NCBI GenBank assembly: GCA_947174985.1
Contig: CAMWLB010000055.1
Coordinates: 1 to 12,879 of the forward strand
Length of the DNA: 12,879 nt
Source of the DNA: an uncultured Lachnospiraceae bacterium
Lineage (GTDB): Bacteria; Bacillota; Clostridia; Lachnospirales; Lachnospiraceae
Reading direction: 5' to 3'
Position 1 is the stretch's first letter. Every line of letters starts with the position of its first letter. Made by a program: the position numbers and the translations under genes. A model generated the notes under the pieces. It saw only the letters and a list, made by a program, of their open reading frames with translations, did not search any database and was not told where the DNA came from. This document shows, in pieces, positions 1 to 7,306 of the stretch.

Positions 1-113
1 GCCATGGAGGCGGTAATTACCGTCCTGCGCAGCAGTTTCTTCTTGTTAATCGGCCGCTCCTTGATTTTCTCTATCATAAAATCGGATTGCTGGTTCTGTC
101 TGGAATCCTGCAT
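1..113 (-). CDS. N-terminus of a probable membrane-anchored S1C (HtrA-like) serine protease, cut by the window edge
   Basis: Only the first 37 codons are in the window. The start ATG (113-111) is preceded by GGAGGA with about 9 bases of spacing, and a consensus promoter lies upstream at 200-228. The visible peptide is polar and basic: DFMIEKIKERPINKK at residues 11-25, then KLLRRTVITASM at 26-37, where a transmembrane segment would begin. A charged cytoplasmic tail with this KERPINKKKLLRRT pattern ahead of one membrane anchor is, from memory, typical of S1C trypsin-like (HtrA/DegP family) proteases of Lachnospiraceae. Those degrade misfolded proteins outside the membrane. The catalytic domain lies beyond position 1, so the assignment rests on the N-terminal tail alone. 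Another single-pass membrane protein cannot be excluded. Confidence 0.5.
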   Translation of the reverse strand, partial: MQDSRQNQQSDFMIEKIKERPINKKKLLRRTVITASM

Positions 114-144
114 ATTGGCAATTCCTCCATTTCGGCTCCCATCT

Positions 145-160
145 GCCCGCTTTAGCAGGC
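145..160 (-). other. Small hairpin in the leader of the S1C-like gene
   Basis: On the minus strand GCCTGC and GCGGGC pair over six bases (one G-U) around a TAAA loop. It lies between the predicted transcription start near 193 and the ribosome binding site near 122-127. It could protect the roughly 80-nt leader, or it could be chance. No T tract follows it, so it is not a terminator. Confidence 0.3.
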
Positions 161-199
161 GCTCAAATCAGGGAGGCTGCATGTTTCGTTCTGCCCTAT

Positions 200-228
200 A
201 GTATATCTGATAGTGAAAAAATTGTAAA
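200..228 (-). promoter_or_regulatory. Sigma-A promoter for the S1C-like gene
   Basis: On the minus strand TTTACA (228-223) and TATACT (205-200) are separated by exactly 17 bases. This is close to the TTGACA/TATAAT consensus and predicts a start near 193. The -35 element lies in the U tract of the preceding terminator, so two transcription units abut with no spare sequence. Confidence 0.75.
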
Positions 229-276
229 GAAAAGAACCGCCGCACCAGCCAAATCTCCAGCCGTGCGGCAGTTCTT
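222..276 (-). terminator. Rho-independent terminator after the small helical protein gene
   Basis: A 14-bp stem pairs 232-245 with 263-276 (one G-U pair) around a 17-base loop. On the minus strand it is followed by TTCTTTACAATTTTTT. It lies 32 bases past the stop codon at 308 and closes the tRNA-Gly/small-protein unit. Confidence 0.85.
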
Positions 277-307
277 CAAAATCATCACATCATTCAGAAC
301 ATGCCTG

Positions 308-526
308 TTAAAACAGTTTTTTAATGGATTCGGCAACGCCGGAAAGCTTACCGACAGATATCTTTCCTTTTACGCCTTCCACTACCTTCTTCACAACATC
401 GTCAGGTAAATCTATACCAACCAAATCCTCCACCGTCTTGGTCGGGTTCTTCTGAAATTTGTCCATCAGAGATTTGTCCTTTGTCACCTTCTCCACAATT
501 CCGTCAATTTTGTCTTTAATATCCAT
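308..526 (-). CDS. Small conserved helical protein of unknown function (72 aa)
   Basis: The chosen start at 526 (MDIKDKIDG) has GGTGGAG eight to ten bases upstream. A longer in-frame start at 553 has no such site and adds a GRRKGG tail. The product is soluble, with no signal peptide, membrane segment or cysteine. It reads as two or three amphipathic helices: residues 1-20 lysine/aspartate rich, KFQKNPTKTVEDLVGIDLPD in the middle, and a lysine-rich C-terminus ending IKKLF. Small proteins of this pattern (F-x-K-[DN]-P-x-K-x-V-E ... GIDLPDD) seem, from memory, to recur in clostridia as hypothetical proteins. The DP/NP-K-x-[AV]-E ... GI-LP part recalls the leader domain of nitrile-hydratase-like RiPP precursors (NHLP). 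No modification enzyme is adjacent, so that likeness does not set a function. It follows tRNA-Gly with no intervening terminator and has its own terminator at 222-276. Confidence 0.75.
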   Translation of the reverse strand: MDIKDKIDGIVEKVTKDKSLMDKFQKNPTKTVEDLVGIDLPDDVVKKVVEGVKGKISVGKLSGVAESIKKLF

Positions 527-620
527 ATCTGCTCCACCTTTCCGCCGTCCCACAGGGCATGGCTGTACGTAAAATCATTATCTTTCAAGAAAATCCGCTG
601 TTTTATAACATATTCTTTAG

Positions 621-691
621 AGCAGCTAGCGGGAATCGAACCCGTCTCTCCAGCTTGGGAAGCTAGCATTCTACCGATGAACTATAGCTGC
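621..691 (-). tRNA. tRNA-Gly (anticodon CCC)
   Basis: The minus strand folds as a 71-nt cloverleaf. The 7-bp acceptor stem is GCAGCTA/TAGCTGC with discriminator T, and the D stem is GTTC/GAAT. The anticodon stem is CTAGC/GCTGG around the loop TTCCCAA, giving anticodon CCC, which reads the glycine codon GGG. The T loop is TTCGATT with GGG/CCC pairing. The outermost T-stem pair (49-65) is an A-C mismatch. The 3' CCA is not encoded (CTA follows). The predicted transcription start is only about seven bases upstream. The small-protein gene starts 94 bases downstream, so the tRNA may be processed from a longer transcript. Confidence 0.95.
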
Positions 692-704
692 GTATCTGAA
701 AGGT

Positions 705-733
705 ATTATACTACACCCTTCAGAAAAAAGCCA
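705..733 (-). promoter_or_regulatory. Promoter for tRNA-Gly and probably the small-protein gene
   Basis: The -10 is a perfect TATAAT (710-705). The best -35 at 17-base spacing is the poor match TGGCTT (733-728). The predicted start is near 698, a few bases before the tRNA. The strong -10 and its position support the call; the -35 is weak. Confidence 0.6.
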
Positions 734-751
734 CAAAAAAGTGAATTTTGT
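724..751 (-). terminator. Possible weak terminator after fprA
   Basis: On the minus strand ACAAAA and TTTTGT form a 6-bp AT-rich stem around TTCACTT, followed by GGC and six Ts. It starts just past the fprA stop. The stem is weak and lies inside the tRNA promoter region, so read-through into the tRNA is possible. Confidence 0.3.
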
Positions 752-760
752 TTTAAACTT

Positions 761-1930
761 TTATTGAGCGTTTGCCACAACATCCGCAAGCTCCCGCAAT
801 TCTTTCTCTACTCTCTCGTCCATAGTGGAACGGATTGACACTACCGGCTCTACGATATTGATGTCCTTCATTTCCTCCAAAAGCTTACGCATACCCTTTG
901 CCGCCATAGGCGCCCAAGAACCATTTTCCACCAGAGCAACTGTCCTTTTCTGGAATCCCTTTGCCCTCAAATGATGTAAAAAGTCTTCCATGCAGGGGAA
1001 AATTCCACCGTCATAGGTTGCGCAGAACAATACCATTCTGTCATACCGGAACGCATCCTCAATGACTTCCGCCACATCCTCTCTCGCAAGGTCGGCTGTA
1101 ACCACCTTTGCAACGCCATTTTCCTGCAGCATACCGGCAAACCTTGCTGCTGCCTGCGCCGTATTGCCATGAATGGAAGCGAAAGCAACCAACACTCCTG
1201 TATCCTCCGCGCGGTAACTGCTCCATGTATCATATTTTTCAATATAGTAAGAAAGGTTTTCCTTTAATACAGGACCGTGTAACGGACAAATTATCTGAAT
1301 GTCCAGCGCTGCCGCCTTCTTTAAAAGCGCCTGCACCATCGCGCCATATTTTCCCACAATATTAAAATAATATCGCCTTGCCTCGCAAGCCCAGTCTTCC
1401 TCCGTATCGAGTGCACCAAACTTGCCGAAACCATCCGCAGAAAACAGTACCTTTTCCGTCTGCTCATAAGTTACCATGACCTCCGGCCAATGCACCATGG
1501 GCGCCATAAAAAACTGCAGGGTGTGCTGTCCCAGACACAGGGTTTCTCCCTCCGAAACTACCACCTTTTTATCCTCTATATCCAGTTTGAAAAACTGTGG
1601 AAACATGGAAAATGTCTTGGCATTTCCTACCAGCTTCATCTCAGGGTATGCAGAGACAATCGCCGCAATGCTGCCGGCATGATCCGGCTCAAGATGAGAA
1701 ATCACAAGATAATCCGGCGCACTTCCCGCCAGTTCTTCCTTCACCTGCAAAAGCCATTCGTCCGTTTTTCTCGCATCAACGGTATCCATCAGCGCTATCT
1801 TCTCATCCATAATCAGGTAAGAATTGTAGGACACGCCGTTTGGCACGATATACTGCGATTCAAACAAATCGATTTCCCTGTCGTTCACCCCTACGTAACG
1901 AATGTCCTTTGTAACCTCTGTCCTGCTCAT
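761..1930 (-). CDS. fprA: Flavodiiron protein (FprA type), O2/NO reductase
   Basis: The 389-residue product has the usual class A length and layout: a metallo-beta-lactamase-like diiron domain (about 30-240) and a flavodoxin domain (about 245-385). The diiron ligands are visible as H79-x-E81-x-D83-H84 (HLEPDH), H147, D166 and H218. The FMN phosphate loop is ASIHGNT (251-257). The family reduces O2 to water, and in some members NO to N2O, in the cytoplasm of anaerobes, with electrons from rubredoxin or another flavin carrier. No rubredoxin domain is fused and no rubredoxin gene is in the window. The start has GAGAGG upstream. It is the last gene of a three-gene operon, 33 bases after the tlpA-like stop, behind ccdA. 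That context points to oxygen and thiol stress. The fold and ligands are clear; O2 rather than NO as the main substrate is inferred. Confidence 0.93.
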   Translation of the reverse strand: MSRTEVTKDIRYVGVNDREIDLFESQYIVPNGVSYNSYLIMDEKIALMDTVDARKTDEWLLQVKEELAGSAPDYLVISHLEPDHAGSIAAIVSAYPEMKLVGNAKTFSMFPQFFKLDIEDKKVVVSEGETLCLGQHTLQFFMAPMVHWPEVMVTYEQTEKVLFSADGFGKFGALDTEEDWACEARRYYFNIVGKYGAMVQALLKKAAALDIQIICPLHGPVLKENLSYYIEKYDTWSSYRAEDTGVLVAFASIHGNTAQAAARFAGMLQENGVAKVVTADLAREDVAEVIEDAFRYDRMVLFCATYDGGIFPCMEDFLHHLRAKGFQKRTVALVENGSWAPMAAKGMRKLLEEMKDINIVEPVVSIRSTMDERVEKELRELADVVANAQ

Positions 1931-1963
1931 AAGCCTGTTTTCCTCTCTTCCTTTATTTTTACA

Positions 1964-2650
1964 TTATTCTGTGGCAATACCCAGCATTTCAAGCCCCTGC
2001 AGAATATTTTCCTCCTGCAGCGCACCCACGCCATATGCTACAAGATTCCCCTCGGCATCAATAAAATATGTGGCGGGTATGGAACTTACATAATAGGCAT
2101 ATGCCGCTTCCTGATTCGTATCAAAGTAGACAGGAAAAGTATAATCCGCCTGCTGCACATAGTCAAGAGCCGTCTTAATGGTTTCGCGGCTGCCGTCCGT
2201 CAAATTTACCATCATAAAGACAACCTCTTCTCCGTAGGTGTCGTACATATTCTGAAAAAACGGCATCTCGCTTTTGCATGGCCCGCACCAGCTTGCCCAG
2301 AAATTCAGAATGACGGGCTTACCTACAAAGTCCGAAAGCTTTACCTCTTCCTCCGCCTCATTCACCACTGTAAAGTCAGGGGCTTTCGCGCTGTCTTCCG
2401 CTGCTGTATTATCCTCACTGCTATTGTCCTTTTTCTCACCGTCAACTTCGTCATTACTGCCCGCACCACTACTATCGGTTCTGTCTTCCGTTCCCTGCTG
2501 CCCGGTCTCCGGCAAGTTTTCCTCCTTGTCAATCTGTGTCAGCGCATCAGGACGATATTTCTCCGCAAGCCCTTTATAGAGGAAAGCGCTTCCTCCTATA
2601 AGCAGTACCAAGACAATAATGCCAATCACTAATTTTCCATATTTTCTCAT
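1964..2650 (-). CDS. TlpA/ResA-like membrane-anchored thioredoxin
   Basis: The start at 2650 (MRKYGKLVIG) has AGGGGTG upstream and gives 228 residues. A longer in-frame start at 2722 would overlap ccdA and has no matching site. Residues 6-25 form one hydrophobic anchor with no lipobox. Residues about 45-90 are a low-complexity linker rich in D, E, S, N and G. Then comes a thioredoxin fold of the AhpC/TSA-TlpA type, with FWASWCGPC (active-site C122 and C125) and the cis-proline at SSIPATYF (P192). The protein should sit on the outer face of the membrane as a thiol reductant. The CcdA encoded immediately upstream (34-base gap) is the expected electron donor. Such proteins serve cytochrome c maturation (ResA) or general thiol repair. 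No cytochrome c or heme gene is here, so a repair or stress role is more likely. Partner proteins are not known from the sequence. Confidence 0.9.
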   Translation of the reverse strand: MRKYGKLVIGIIVLVLLIGGSAFLYKGLAEKYRPDALTQIDKEENLPETGQQGTEDRTDSSGAGSNDEVDGEKKDNSSEDNTAAEDSAKAPDFTVVNEAEEEVKLSDFVGKPVILNFWASWCGPCKSEMPFFQNMYDTYGEEVVFMMVNLTDGSRETIKTALDYVQQADYTFPVYFDTNQEAAYAYYVSSIPATYFIDAEGNLVAYGVGALQEENILQGLEMLGIATE

Positions 2651-2684
2651 TTTCACACCCCTGCATATTCGCTTTGGCGGACCG

Positions 2685-3356
2685 TTATACCATACTTCCC
2701 AGCACGGCAAACAGTCTGCCAAACAGGCCCGTCATCATGCTGATACCTACAATAATCAGAAAAATACCACAAATCCGGTTAATCCACAAGTAGTTTCTTT
2801 TGATAAACTGAAAGGTTTCCTTCAATCTGTCCAGAAGCAGGGCGCTGGCTAAAAAAGGAATCCCAAGCCCCATAGAATACAGCAGGAGCATAAGAAGCCC
2901 CTCTGCCATGGTTCCCCGCTCGGATGCCAGCATAAGCGCCGAACCCAGAAATGCACCCACACAGGGCGTCCAGCCAATCGAAAAAATCATACCGAACAAA
3001 AACGTAGACGCTATATTTCCCGGTTTTATCTGTACGTCCAGCTTTTTTGTCTTGTTGAGAAATCCGATTTTCAAAATCCCGCTAAAGTTAAGACCAAAAA
3101 TCACCACAATACCGCCTGTAACCAGATTCACCGCCGTTTTATACCTCTGCAGGGCGGCACCTACCGTCCCCGCAAACGCGCCCAGCGCCAAAAATACTAC
3201 CGTGAAACCCGCAATAAATGCAAGCGCATTGCAAAACGTCCGCTTCCTGTTGTTTTCGCCTCCGGCAAAATAGGAAATATACACCGGCAGCATGGGCAGC
3301 AGACAGGGCGAAACAAACGTAATAATTCCCTCCAAAAACGCGATAAAATATTGCAT
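2685..3356 (-). CDS. ccdA: CcdA-family thiol-reductant transporter
   Basis: This is a 223-residue membrane protein with about six hydrophobic segments, the size and layout of CcdA (the DsbD central domain). Both redox cysteines sit in their usual proline contexts, FVSPCLLP (C18) and WTPCVGAFLG (C132). The family takes electrons from cytoplasmic thioredoxin and passes them across the membrane to an extracytoplasmic thioredoxin-like protein. The next gene encodes exactly such a partner. The start has AAAGGAA upstream, and a clear promoter lies at 3425-3453. It is the first gene of ccdA-tlpA-fprA. An internal lysine-rich loop (about 101-111, NKTKKLDVQIK) separates the two halves. Specificity for cytochrome c maturation is unlikely here because no heme-handling gene is adjacent. 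Confidence 0.92.
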   Translation of the reverse strand: MQYFIAFLEGIITFVSPCLLPMLPVYISYFAGGENNRKRTFCNALAFIAGFTVVFLALGAFAGTVGAALQRYKTAVNLVTGGIVVIFGLNFSGILKIGFLNKTKKLDVQIKPGNIASTFLFGMIFSIGWTPCVGAFLGSALMLASERGTMAEGLLMLLLYSMGLGIPFLASALLLDRLKETFQFIKRNYLWINRICGIFLIIVGISMMTGLFGRLFAVLGSMV

Positions 3357-3424
3357 GTCGTGTCAGGTTCCTTTCCCTATTGCAGAGTATTTTTTCCAAA
3401 ATTAGTTTATGATTTAATGCTTAT

Positions 3425-3453
3425 ATTATAAACCGCCGGCCTTTCTTTTACAA
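3425..3453 (-). promoter_or_regulatory. Promoter of the ccdA-tlpA-fprA operon
   Basis: On the minus strand TTGTAA (3453-3448) and a perfect TATAAT (3430-3425) are 17 bases apart. The predicted start is near 3418, giving a leader of about 62 nt. The spacer contains the GC-rich palindrome GCCGGC. No separate operator is evident. Confidence 0.8.
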
Positions 3454-3469
3454 CATAGATATACCATGC

Positions 3470-3507
3470 AAAAAAAGACGCGCTTTTTTGTCAAAACGCG
3501 TCTTTTT
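3470..3507 (-). terminator. Terminator of the ABC exporter genes
   Basis: An 11-bp perfect stem, AAAAAGACGCG/CGCGTCTTTTT (3472-3482 with 3497-3507), encloses a 14-base loop and is followed on the minus strand by a T run. It starts 5 bases past the stop codon at 3512. The symmetric A/T flanks might let it work on the other strand as well. Confidence 0.9.
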
Positions 3508-3511
3508 CTGC

Positions 3512-5416
3512 TTATGCCATATTTTCTTTTTCATAATACTGCGCCTGTGCGTGCCAGAGCGCATAATACTTGCCGTCTGTATCGGCAAGCAGTTTCTCAT
3601 GGCTGCCGCGCTGACAGACTCTGCCCTTGTCAAAAACTGCAATTTCATCGCAGAAACGGCAGGACGCCAGCCTGTGGCTGATATAGATGGCGGTGCGCTC
3701 GCCCACAATTTCATTGAACTTGGTATAAACTTCATATTCGGCAACGGGATCTAACGCTGCTGTTGGCTCGTCGAGAATCAGAAATGCCGCATCTTTGTAC
3801 AGTGCTCTGGCAATGGCAATTTTCTGTGCCTCTCCGCCGGAAATCTCTACGCCCTCTTCGTCAAAATCTTTATAAAGAAAGGTCTCCAGCCCATCCTTCA
3901 TGCGGGAAACCCGCTCTCCGACTCCCGCTTCTTGTAAACATGCTTTTGCCTTGTCTGCATCGTAGTCCATTCCCGCCGCTACATTTTGTCCCAACGGAAA
4001 CGCAAACAACTTATAATCCTGAAACACGACTGAAAAAATAGACATATATTCCCTGTGGCTGTATTTTCTGATGTCAATTCCGTTTAATCTTATTTCGCCC
4101 TCCGTGGGGTCATACAGCCTGCAAAGCAGCTTGATAAAGGTGGTTTTTCCGGAACCGTTTTCCCCCACCACGGCCAGCTTTTCTCCTACCCTGAATTTCA
4201 AGGATACATTTTTGAGCACGTCTATTTCCGTATCCGGATACCGGAAGCTGACGTTGCAGAATTCGATTTCATAGTTGCAGTCCCGCCGCTTCTCCGTCGT
4301 CAGGCTTCCCTTGTACATATCGTCCGGTATATCCAGAAATTCGAAGGTATCCTGCAAGAAGACAGCATTCGTTCGCATTTCGCCCAACTGGCGCAGCAGG
4401 TTTGCCATTGTCTCATAAAGCAGGGTTACTGCCCCAATATACTGTGTCACTTCCCCCACAACGAATGCACCGGCCCATGCTTTTATGCAGACAAAAAGAT
4501 AAACCGCACCTACGAATACCCGCCCAACCATATCAGATGATGCATGAAGAAGTCCGCTGGCACCTCTGGCACTTTTGGCAATCGGTGATTTGACACCAAA
4601 ACTCATACTGTCGGCTTCCTCCAGCTTTTTGTGAAAGAAGGTATCCTGCTTGTAGACACGTATATCAAGCGCTCTGTGGTGTTCATAACCCGCATATCCA
4701 AAAAAGCCAAAGGCACGGTTTCCAAATCTCGCCTGTTCGGAATATCCTGCCCAGTAGTCGTCCGCACGTCTGACAAGTGCAGGCGAAAGCAGCACTGCAC
4801 CAAGCAGCAGCCCCAAAAGCAGTATGTTTACCAACGGACTGTTGATTATTGCAAGGCCGCCCGCCGTCTTTGATGCAGCCCTTGTGAACAATGGTAATGA
4901 CAATACTGCCGCACCGGCAATACCGACAGTCCCATCTATCAAGTATCCATAGCCAACCTGCCACAGTGTCCTGCGCAGTCCCCAGTTTGACCAGTTGTCA
5001 TTCTGCTGAATCTTGGCAAACAAATCCCTCGTATGGGAACTGTCAAGCGAGGCAAAGTCCATGGAAAGCAGCTTTTCATTATACATGCAGTTTACCCCTT
5101 CATAAGCCGTCCATAACAACGCGTCATTCCAATGTGCAAGAACTGCTTTTGCCACCCCAAGGAACACGTTCAGCAGAAGCAGGGACAGAATCAGGGAAAA
5201 CAGCCTTTCCGAATTTCTTTCTCCTGCCAGTTCCCCGATAATTCTGGCAGAAAACCAAATATTAATGTAAGGCGTGGCGGTATTCATAACACGAGTCAAA
5301 ATATTAGTAGCAAACATCTGCGGATATTTTTCCCACCAAAGCTTCATGGCGCGGTTATTCAACCGAAAAGCTTCCCTCCACGTCATTTTGTTTTTTTCTT
5401 TCTTTTTATCCGGCAT
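3512..5416 (-). CDS. ABC exporter half-transporter (membrane domain plus ATPase), second subunit
   Basis: The start at 5416 (MPDKKKEKNK) has AGGAGGTGCGGAAA directly upstream; in-frame codons up to 5533 lie inside the previous gene. The product is 634 residues: a lysine-rich cytoplasmic tail (1-20), a six-helix exporter membrane domain (about 35-360) and a nucleotide-binding domain (about 383-615). The ATPase motifs are complete: Walker A GENGSGKT (418-425), Q loop VVFQDYKLF (463-471), signature ISGGE (525-529), Walker B FLILDE (545-550) with catalytic E550, D loop ALDP and switch H581. The signature has E where LSGGQ has Q, as in its partner. The gene overlaps its upstream neighbour by 11 bases, so the two are probably translationally coupled and form a heterodimer. 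This exporter family moves peptides, lipids or drugs. The substrate cannot be told from the sequence. Confidence 0.9.
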   Translation of the reverse strand: MPDKKKEKNKMTWREAFRLNNRAMKLWWEKYPQMFATNILTRVMNTATPYINIWFSARIIGELAGERNSERLFSLILSLLLLNVFLGVAKAVLAHWNDALLWTAYEGVNCMYNEKLLSMDFASLDSSHTRDLFAKIQQNDNWSNWGLRRTLWQVGYGYLIDGTVGIAGAAVLSLPLFTRAASKTAGGLAIINSPLVNILLLGLLLGAVLLSPALVRRADDYWAGYSEQARFGNRAFGFFGYAGYEHHRALDIRVYKQDTFFHKKLEEADSMSFGVKSPIAKSARGASGLLHASSDMVGRVFVGAVYLFVCIKAWAGAFVVGEVTQYIGAVTLLYETMANLLRQLGEMRTNAVFLQDTFEFLDIPDDMYKGSLTTEKRRDCNYEIEFCNVSFRYPDTEIDVLKNVSLKFRVGEKLAVVGENGSGKTTFIKLLCRLYDPTEGEIRLNGIDIRKYSHREYMSIFSVVFQDYKLFAFPLGQNVAAGMDYDADKAKACLQEAGVGERVSRMKDGLETFLYKDFDEEGVEISGGEAQKIAIARALYKDAAFLILDEPTAALDPVAEYEVYTKFNEIVGERTAIYISHRLASCRFCDEIAVFDKGRVCQRGSHEKLLADTDGKYYALWHAQAQYYEKENMA

Positions 5417-7265
5417 TTTCCGCACCTCCTTCCCTATAATACTGACTCTGTATTTCAAACAGACGGGCATATTCCCCACCTGCCGCAAGCAGACTCTCAT
5501 GGGTTCCTTCCTCCCTGATACCGCCGCCATCAAGCAGAATAATCCTATCGCAGAAACGGGTAGATGCCAGTCTGTGGGAAATGTAAACAGAGGTACAGCC
5601 GCCTGTCATCTCGTTATATCGCTTGTACATATCGCTCTCCGCCAGCGGGTCCAAAGCCGCCGTCGGCTCATCCAGCACAATAATGGGCGCTTTCTTATAC
5701 AGGGCACGTGCCAGCATCAGCCGCTGGCTCTCTCCGCCGGACAACTCCACAGCCTCCTCATAGACCTCTCTGCTCAGCTTGGTATCGTATTTCTCCGGCA
5801 AAGCTTCTATTTTCTGTTTCAGCCCCGCCTTTTCTATACAATCCACAACTCTTTCGCTGTCTATATCTTCATCCGTCTGTGCCACATTTTCCGCAATACT
5901 GCCCGCAATCAGGGAAGAACCCTGAAACACTGCCGCAAAGTGCCGGTAATAACTGCGCCGGTTAAACTTGCGGATATCTTCCCCATTTAAAAGCACTCTG
6001 CCCTCCGTTGGGTCAAAAAAGCCGCATATTAGCTTAATCAGCGGGGTCTTTCCCGCGCCATTCAAACCCACCACTGCAAGTTTTTCTCCATTTCCGATTT
6101 TCAGGTTTACGTGGTGTATCGTATCCTGCTCCGCGGACGGATAGCGGAAGCTGACATTCTGCAGTTCAATTTCATAAGCGCCGCCTTCTACCGGCTCCGG
6201 ATTCTCTCCCTCTTCAAACAAAAATGGTTCCTTATACTCCAAAAGCTCCCTGATGCGGGAAATATCCAGACTTTGCTTGTGCAATTCCGCCATACCCGCA
6301 AGAATTCCCTCAACCCAGGATGTAAAACCGTTTATCGCAGAAAAATAGAGCAGAAATTCCGCCGCTCCGATACTTCCTCCAAGAACCATGCGAACCAGAT
6401 AAAAATATGCGACCCCTCCCCGTAAAAAATTCAACATAACATCCAGTATATTTTTTCCCAAATATGTCCTTCCTTTATACAGCAAAAACTTTTTCAACCT
6501 GCGCAAAAACTTTTCATACAGCCCGGTCAGCCAGTCCTTCATGTCAAAAATACGGACATCCTTCGCTATCGAACTGTCCTGCGACCTCCCGCTGATATAG
6601 CCCAGTCTGTGATAAATAGGAAGCTGTTCCTTTTCAAGCTTGTACATCTGCCCGTTGAGCATCAGGGTAAGTCCATAGCCTGCAAATGTTGTCAAAAGTG
6701 TCACGGCAATGACTACCATATCGACCCTTACCAACAGACACAAATAGATTACAAATCCCAGAATATTTTTAATTAAACTCTCCAGCGTGTGCCAAACCGC
6801 CTCAGAAGCCTCCTGATTAGAGTTTGTAGCGCGCACCGCCTTTTCCCGCAGATTGATAAATTCCTGCTCCTCCGTATTCGGATAAGAGGTCAGGTTTACC
6901 TTGTCATGCAGATCACGGATAATGTTCGAGCGCACCGTTATCCTACCGTAAAGCTGATTTTGCGCCACGTATGCACTGAGAGCTCCCGTCACAATCAGCC
7001 CCAGCGTAAAAAGCAGAATCGTCCCCACCAGTTTTGTAAGCGGAACTGCCGCCTCAATTCTGCCCAGTATGGCGGGCACTACAAAAAGCTGAAGCAGACT
7101 TTTTGCCACCTCAAGTCCTGCCATGACGCCAATCAGAAGCAGGACGCTCCTGCACCCACGCCACGCGTGGCCAACCATATAACAGGAATTGCTCCACATG
7201 CCGTATTTTGCTTTTTCCTTCTCTTTCTTTTCTTTTATCTTGGACTTTTCTTTCATCCGCTCCAT
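5406..7265 (-). CDS. ABC exporter half-transporter, first subunit, with an odd Walker A motif (GKTP)
   Basis: The start at 7265 (MERMKEKSK) follows GGGAGG with a short spacer. The ATG three codons on (7256) is an alternative, while the in-frame ATG at 7328 lies inside the upstream terminator. The product is 619 residues with a highly charged lysine/glutamate tail (4-20), a membrane domain (about 38-330) and a nucleotide-binding domain (about 365-600). Motifs: Walker A GLNGAGKTP (400-408), Q loop AVFQGSS, signature LSGGE (508-512), Walker B IIVLDE (528-533) with E533, ALDP, and H564. The residue after GKT is proline (codon CCG at 6044-6042), where ABC proteins normally have T or S. The Mg-binding T407 and K406 are kept. 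It overlaps the next ABC gene by 11 bases and lies just downstream of a two-component pair. Such pairs often control bacteriocin or drug exporters, but no precursor peptide gene is visible. Confidence 0.9.
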   Translation of the reverse strand: MERMKEKSKIKEKKEKEKAKYGMWSNSCYMVGHAWRGCRSVLLLIGVMAGLEVAKSLLQLFVVPAILGRIEAAVPLTKLVGTILLFTLGLIVTGALSAYVAQNQLYGRITVRSNIIRDLHDKVNLTSYPNTEEQEFINLREKAVRATNSNQEASEAVWHTLESLIKNILGFVIYLCLLVRVDMVVIAVTLLTTFAGYGLTLMLNGQMYKLEKEQLPIYHRLGYISGRSQDSSIAKDVRIFDMKDWLTGLYEKFLRRLKKFLLYKGRTYLGKNILDVMLNFLRGGVAYFYLVRMVLGGSIGAAEFLLYFSAINGFTSWVEGILAGMAELHKQSLDISRIRELLEYKEPFLFEEGENPEPVEGGAYEIELQNVSFRYPSAEQDTIHHVNLKIGNGEKLAVVGLNGAGKTPLIKLICGFFDPTEGRVLLNGEDIRKFNRRSYYRHFAAVFQGSSLIAGSIAENVAQTDEDIDSERVVDCIEKAGLKQKIEALPEKYDTKLSREVYEEAVELSGGESQRLMLARALYKKAPIIVLDEPTAALDPLAESDMYKRYNEMTGGCTSVYISHRLASTRFCDRIILLDGGGIREEGTHESLLAAGGEYARLFEIQSQYYREGGAENAG

Positions 7266-7306
7266 ATATCCTCCCTGTATTTGCTTTTGTACCCTGACTT
7301 TAGCAC

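Noticed and set aside
4..201. A 65-codon plus-strand open frame at the window start
   Set aside because: It is antisense to the S1C-like N-terminus and its promoter, with no ribosome site in view.
484..669. A 61-codon minus-strand open frame across the tRNA
   Set aside because: Its first part reads through the tRNA-Gly and its end overlaps the small-protein gene in another frame.
1490..2632. A 380-codon plus-strand open frame
   Set aside because: It lies antisense to fprA and the tlpA-like gene, which have full motifs. Its translation is rich in H, R and C with no domain, and it has no ribosome site.
5274..5990. A 238-codon plus-strand open frame across the ABC junction
   Set aside because: It is a mirror of the two ABC genes, with no ribosome site and no plausible protein character.
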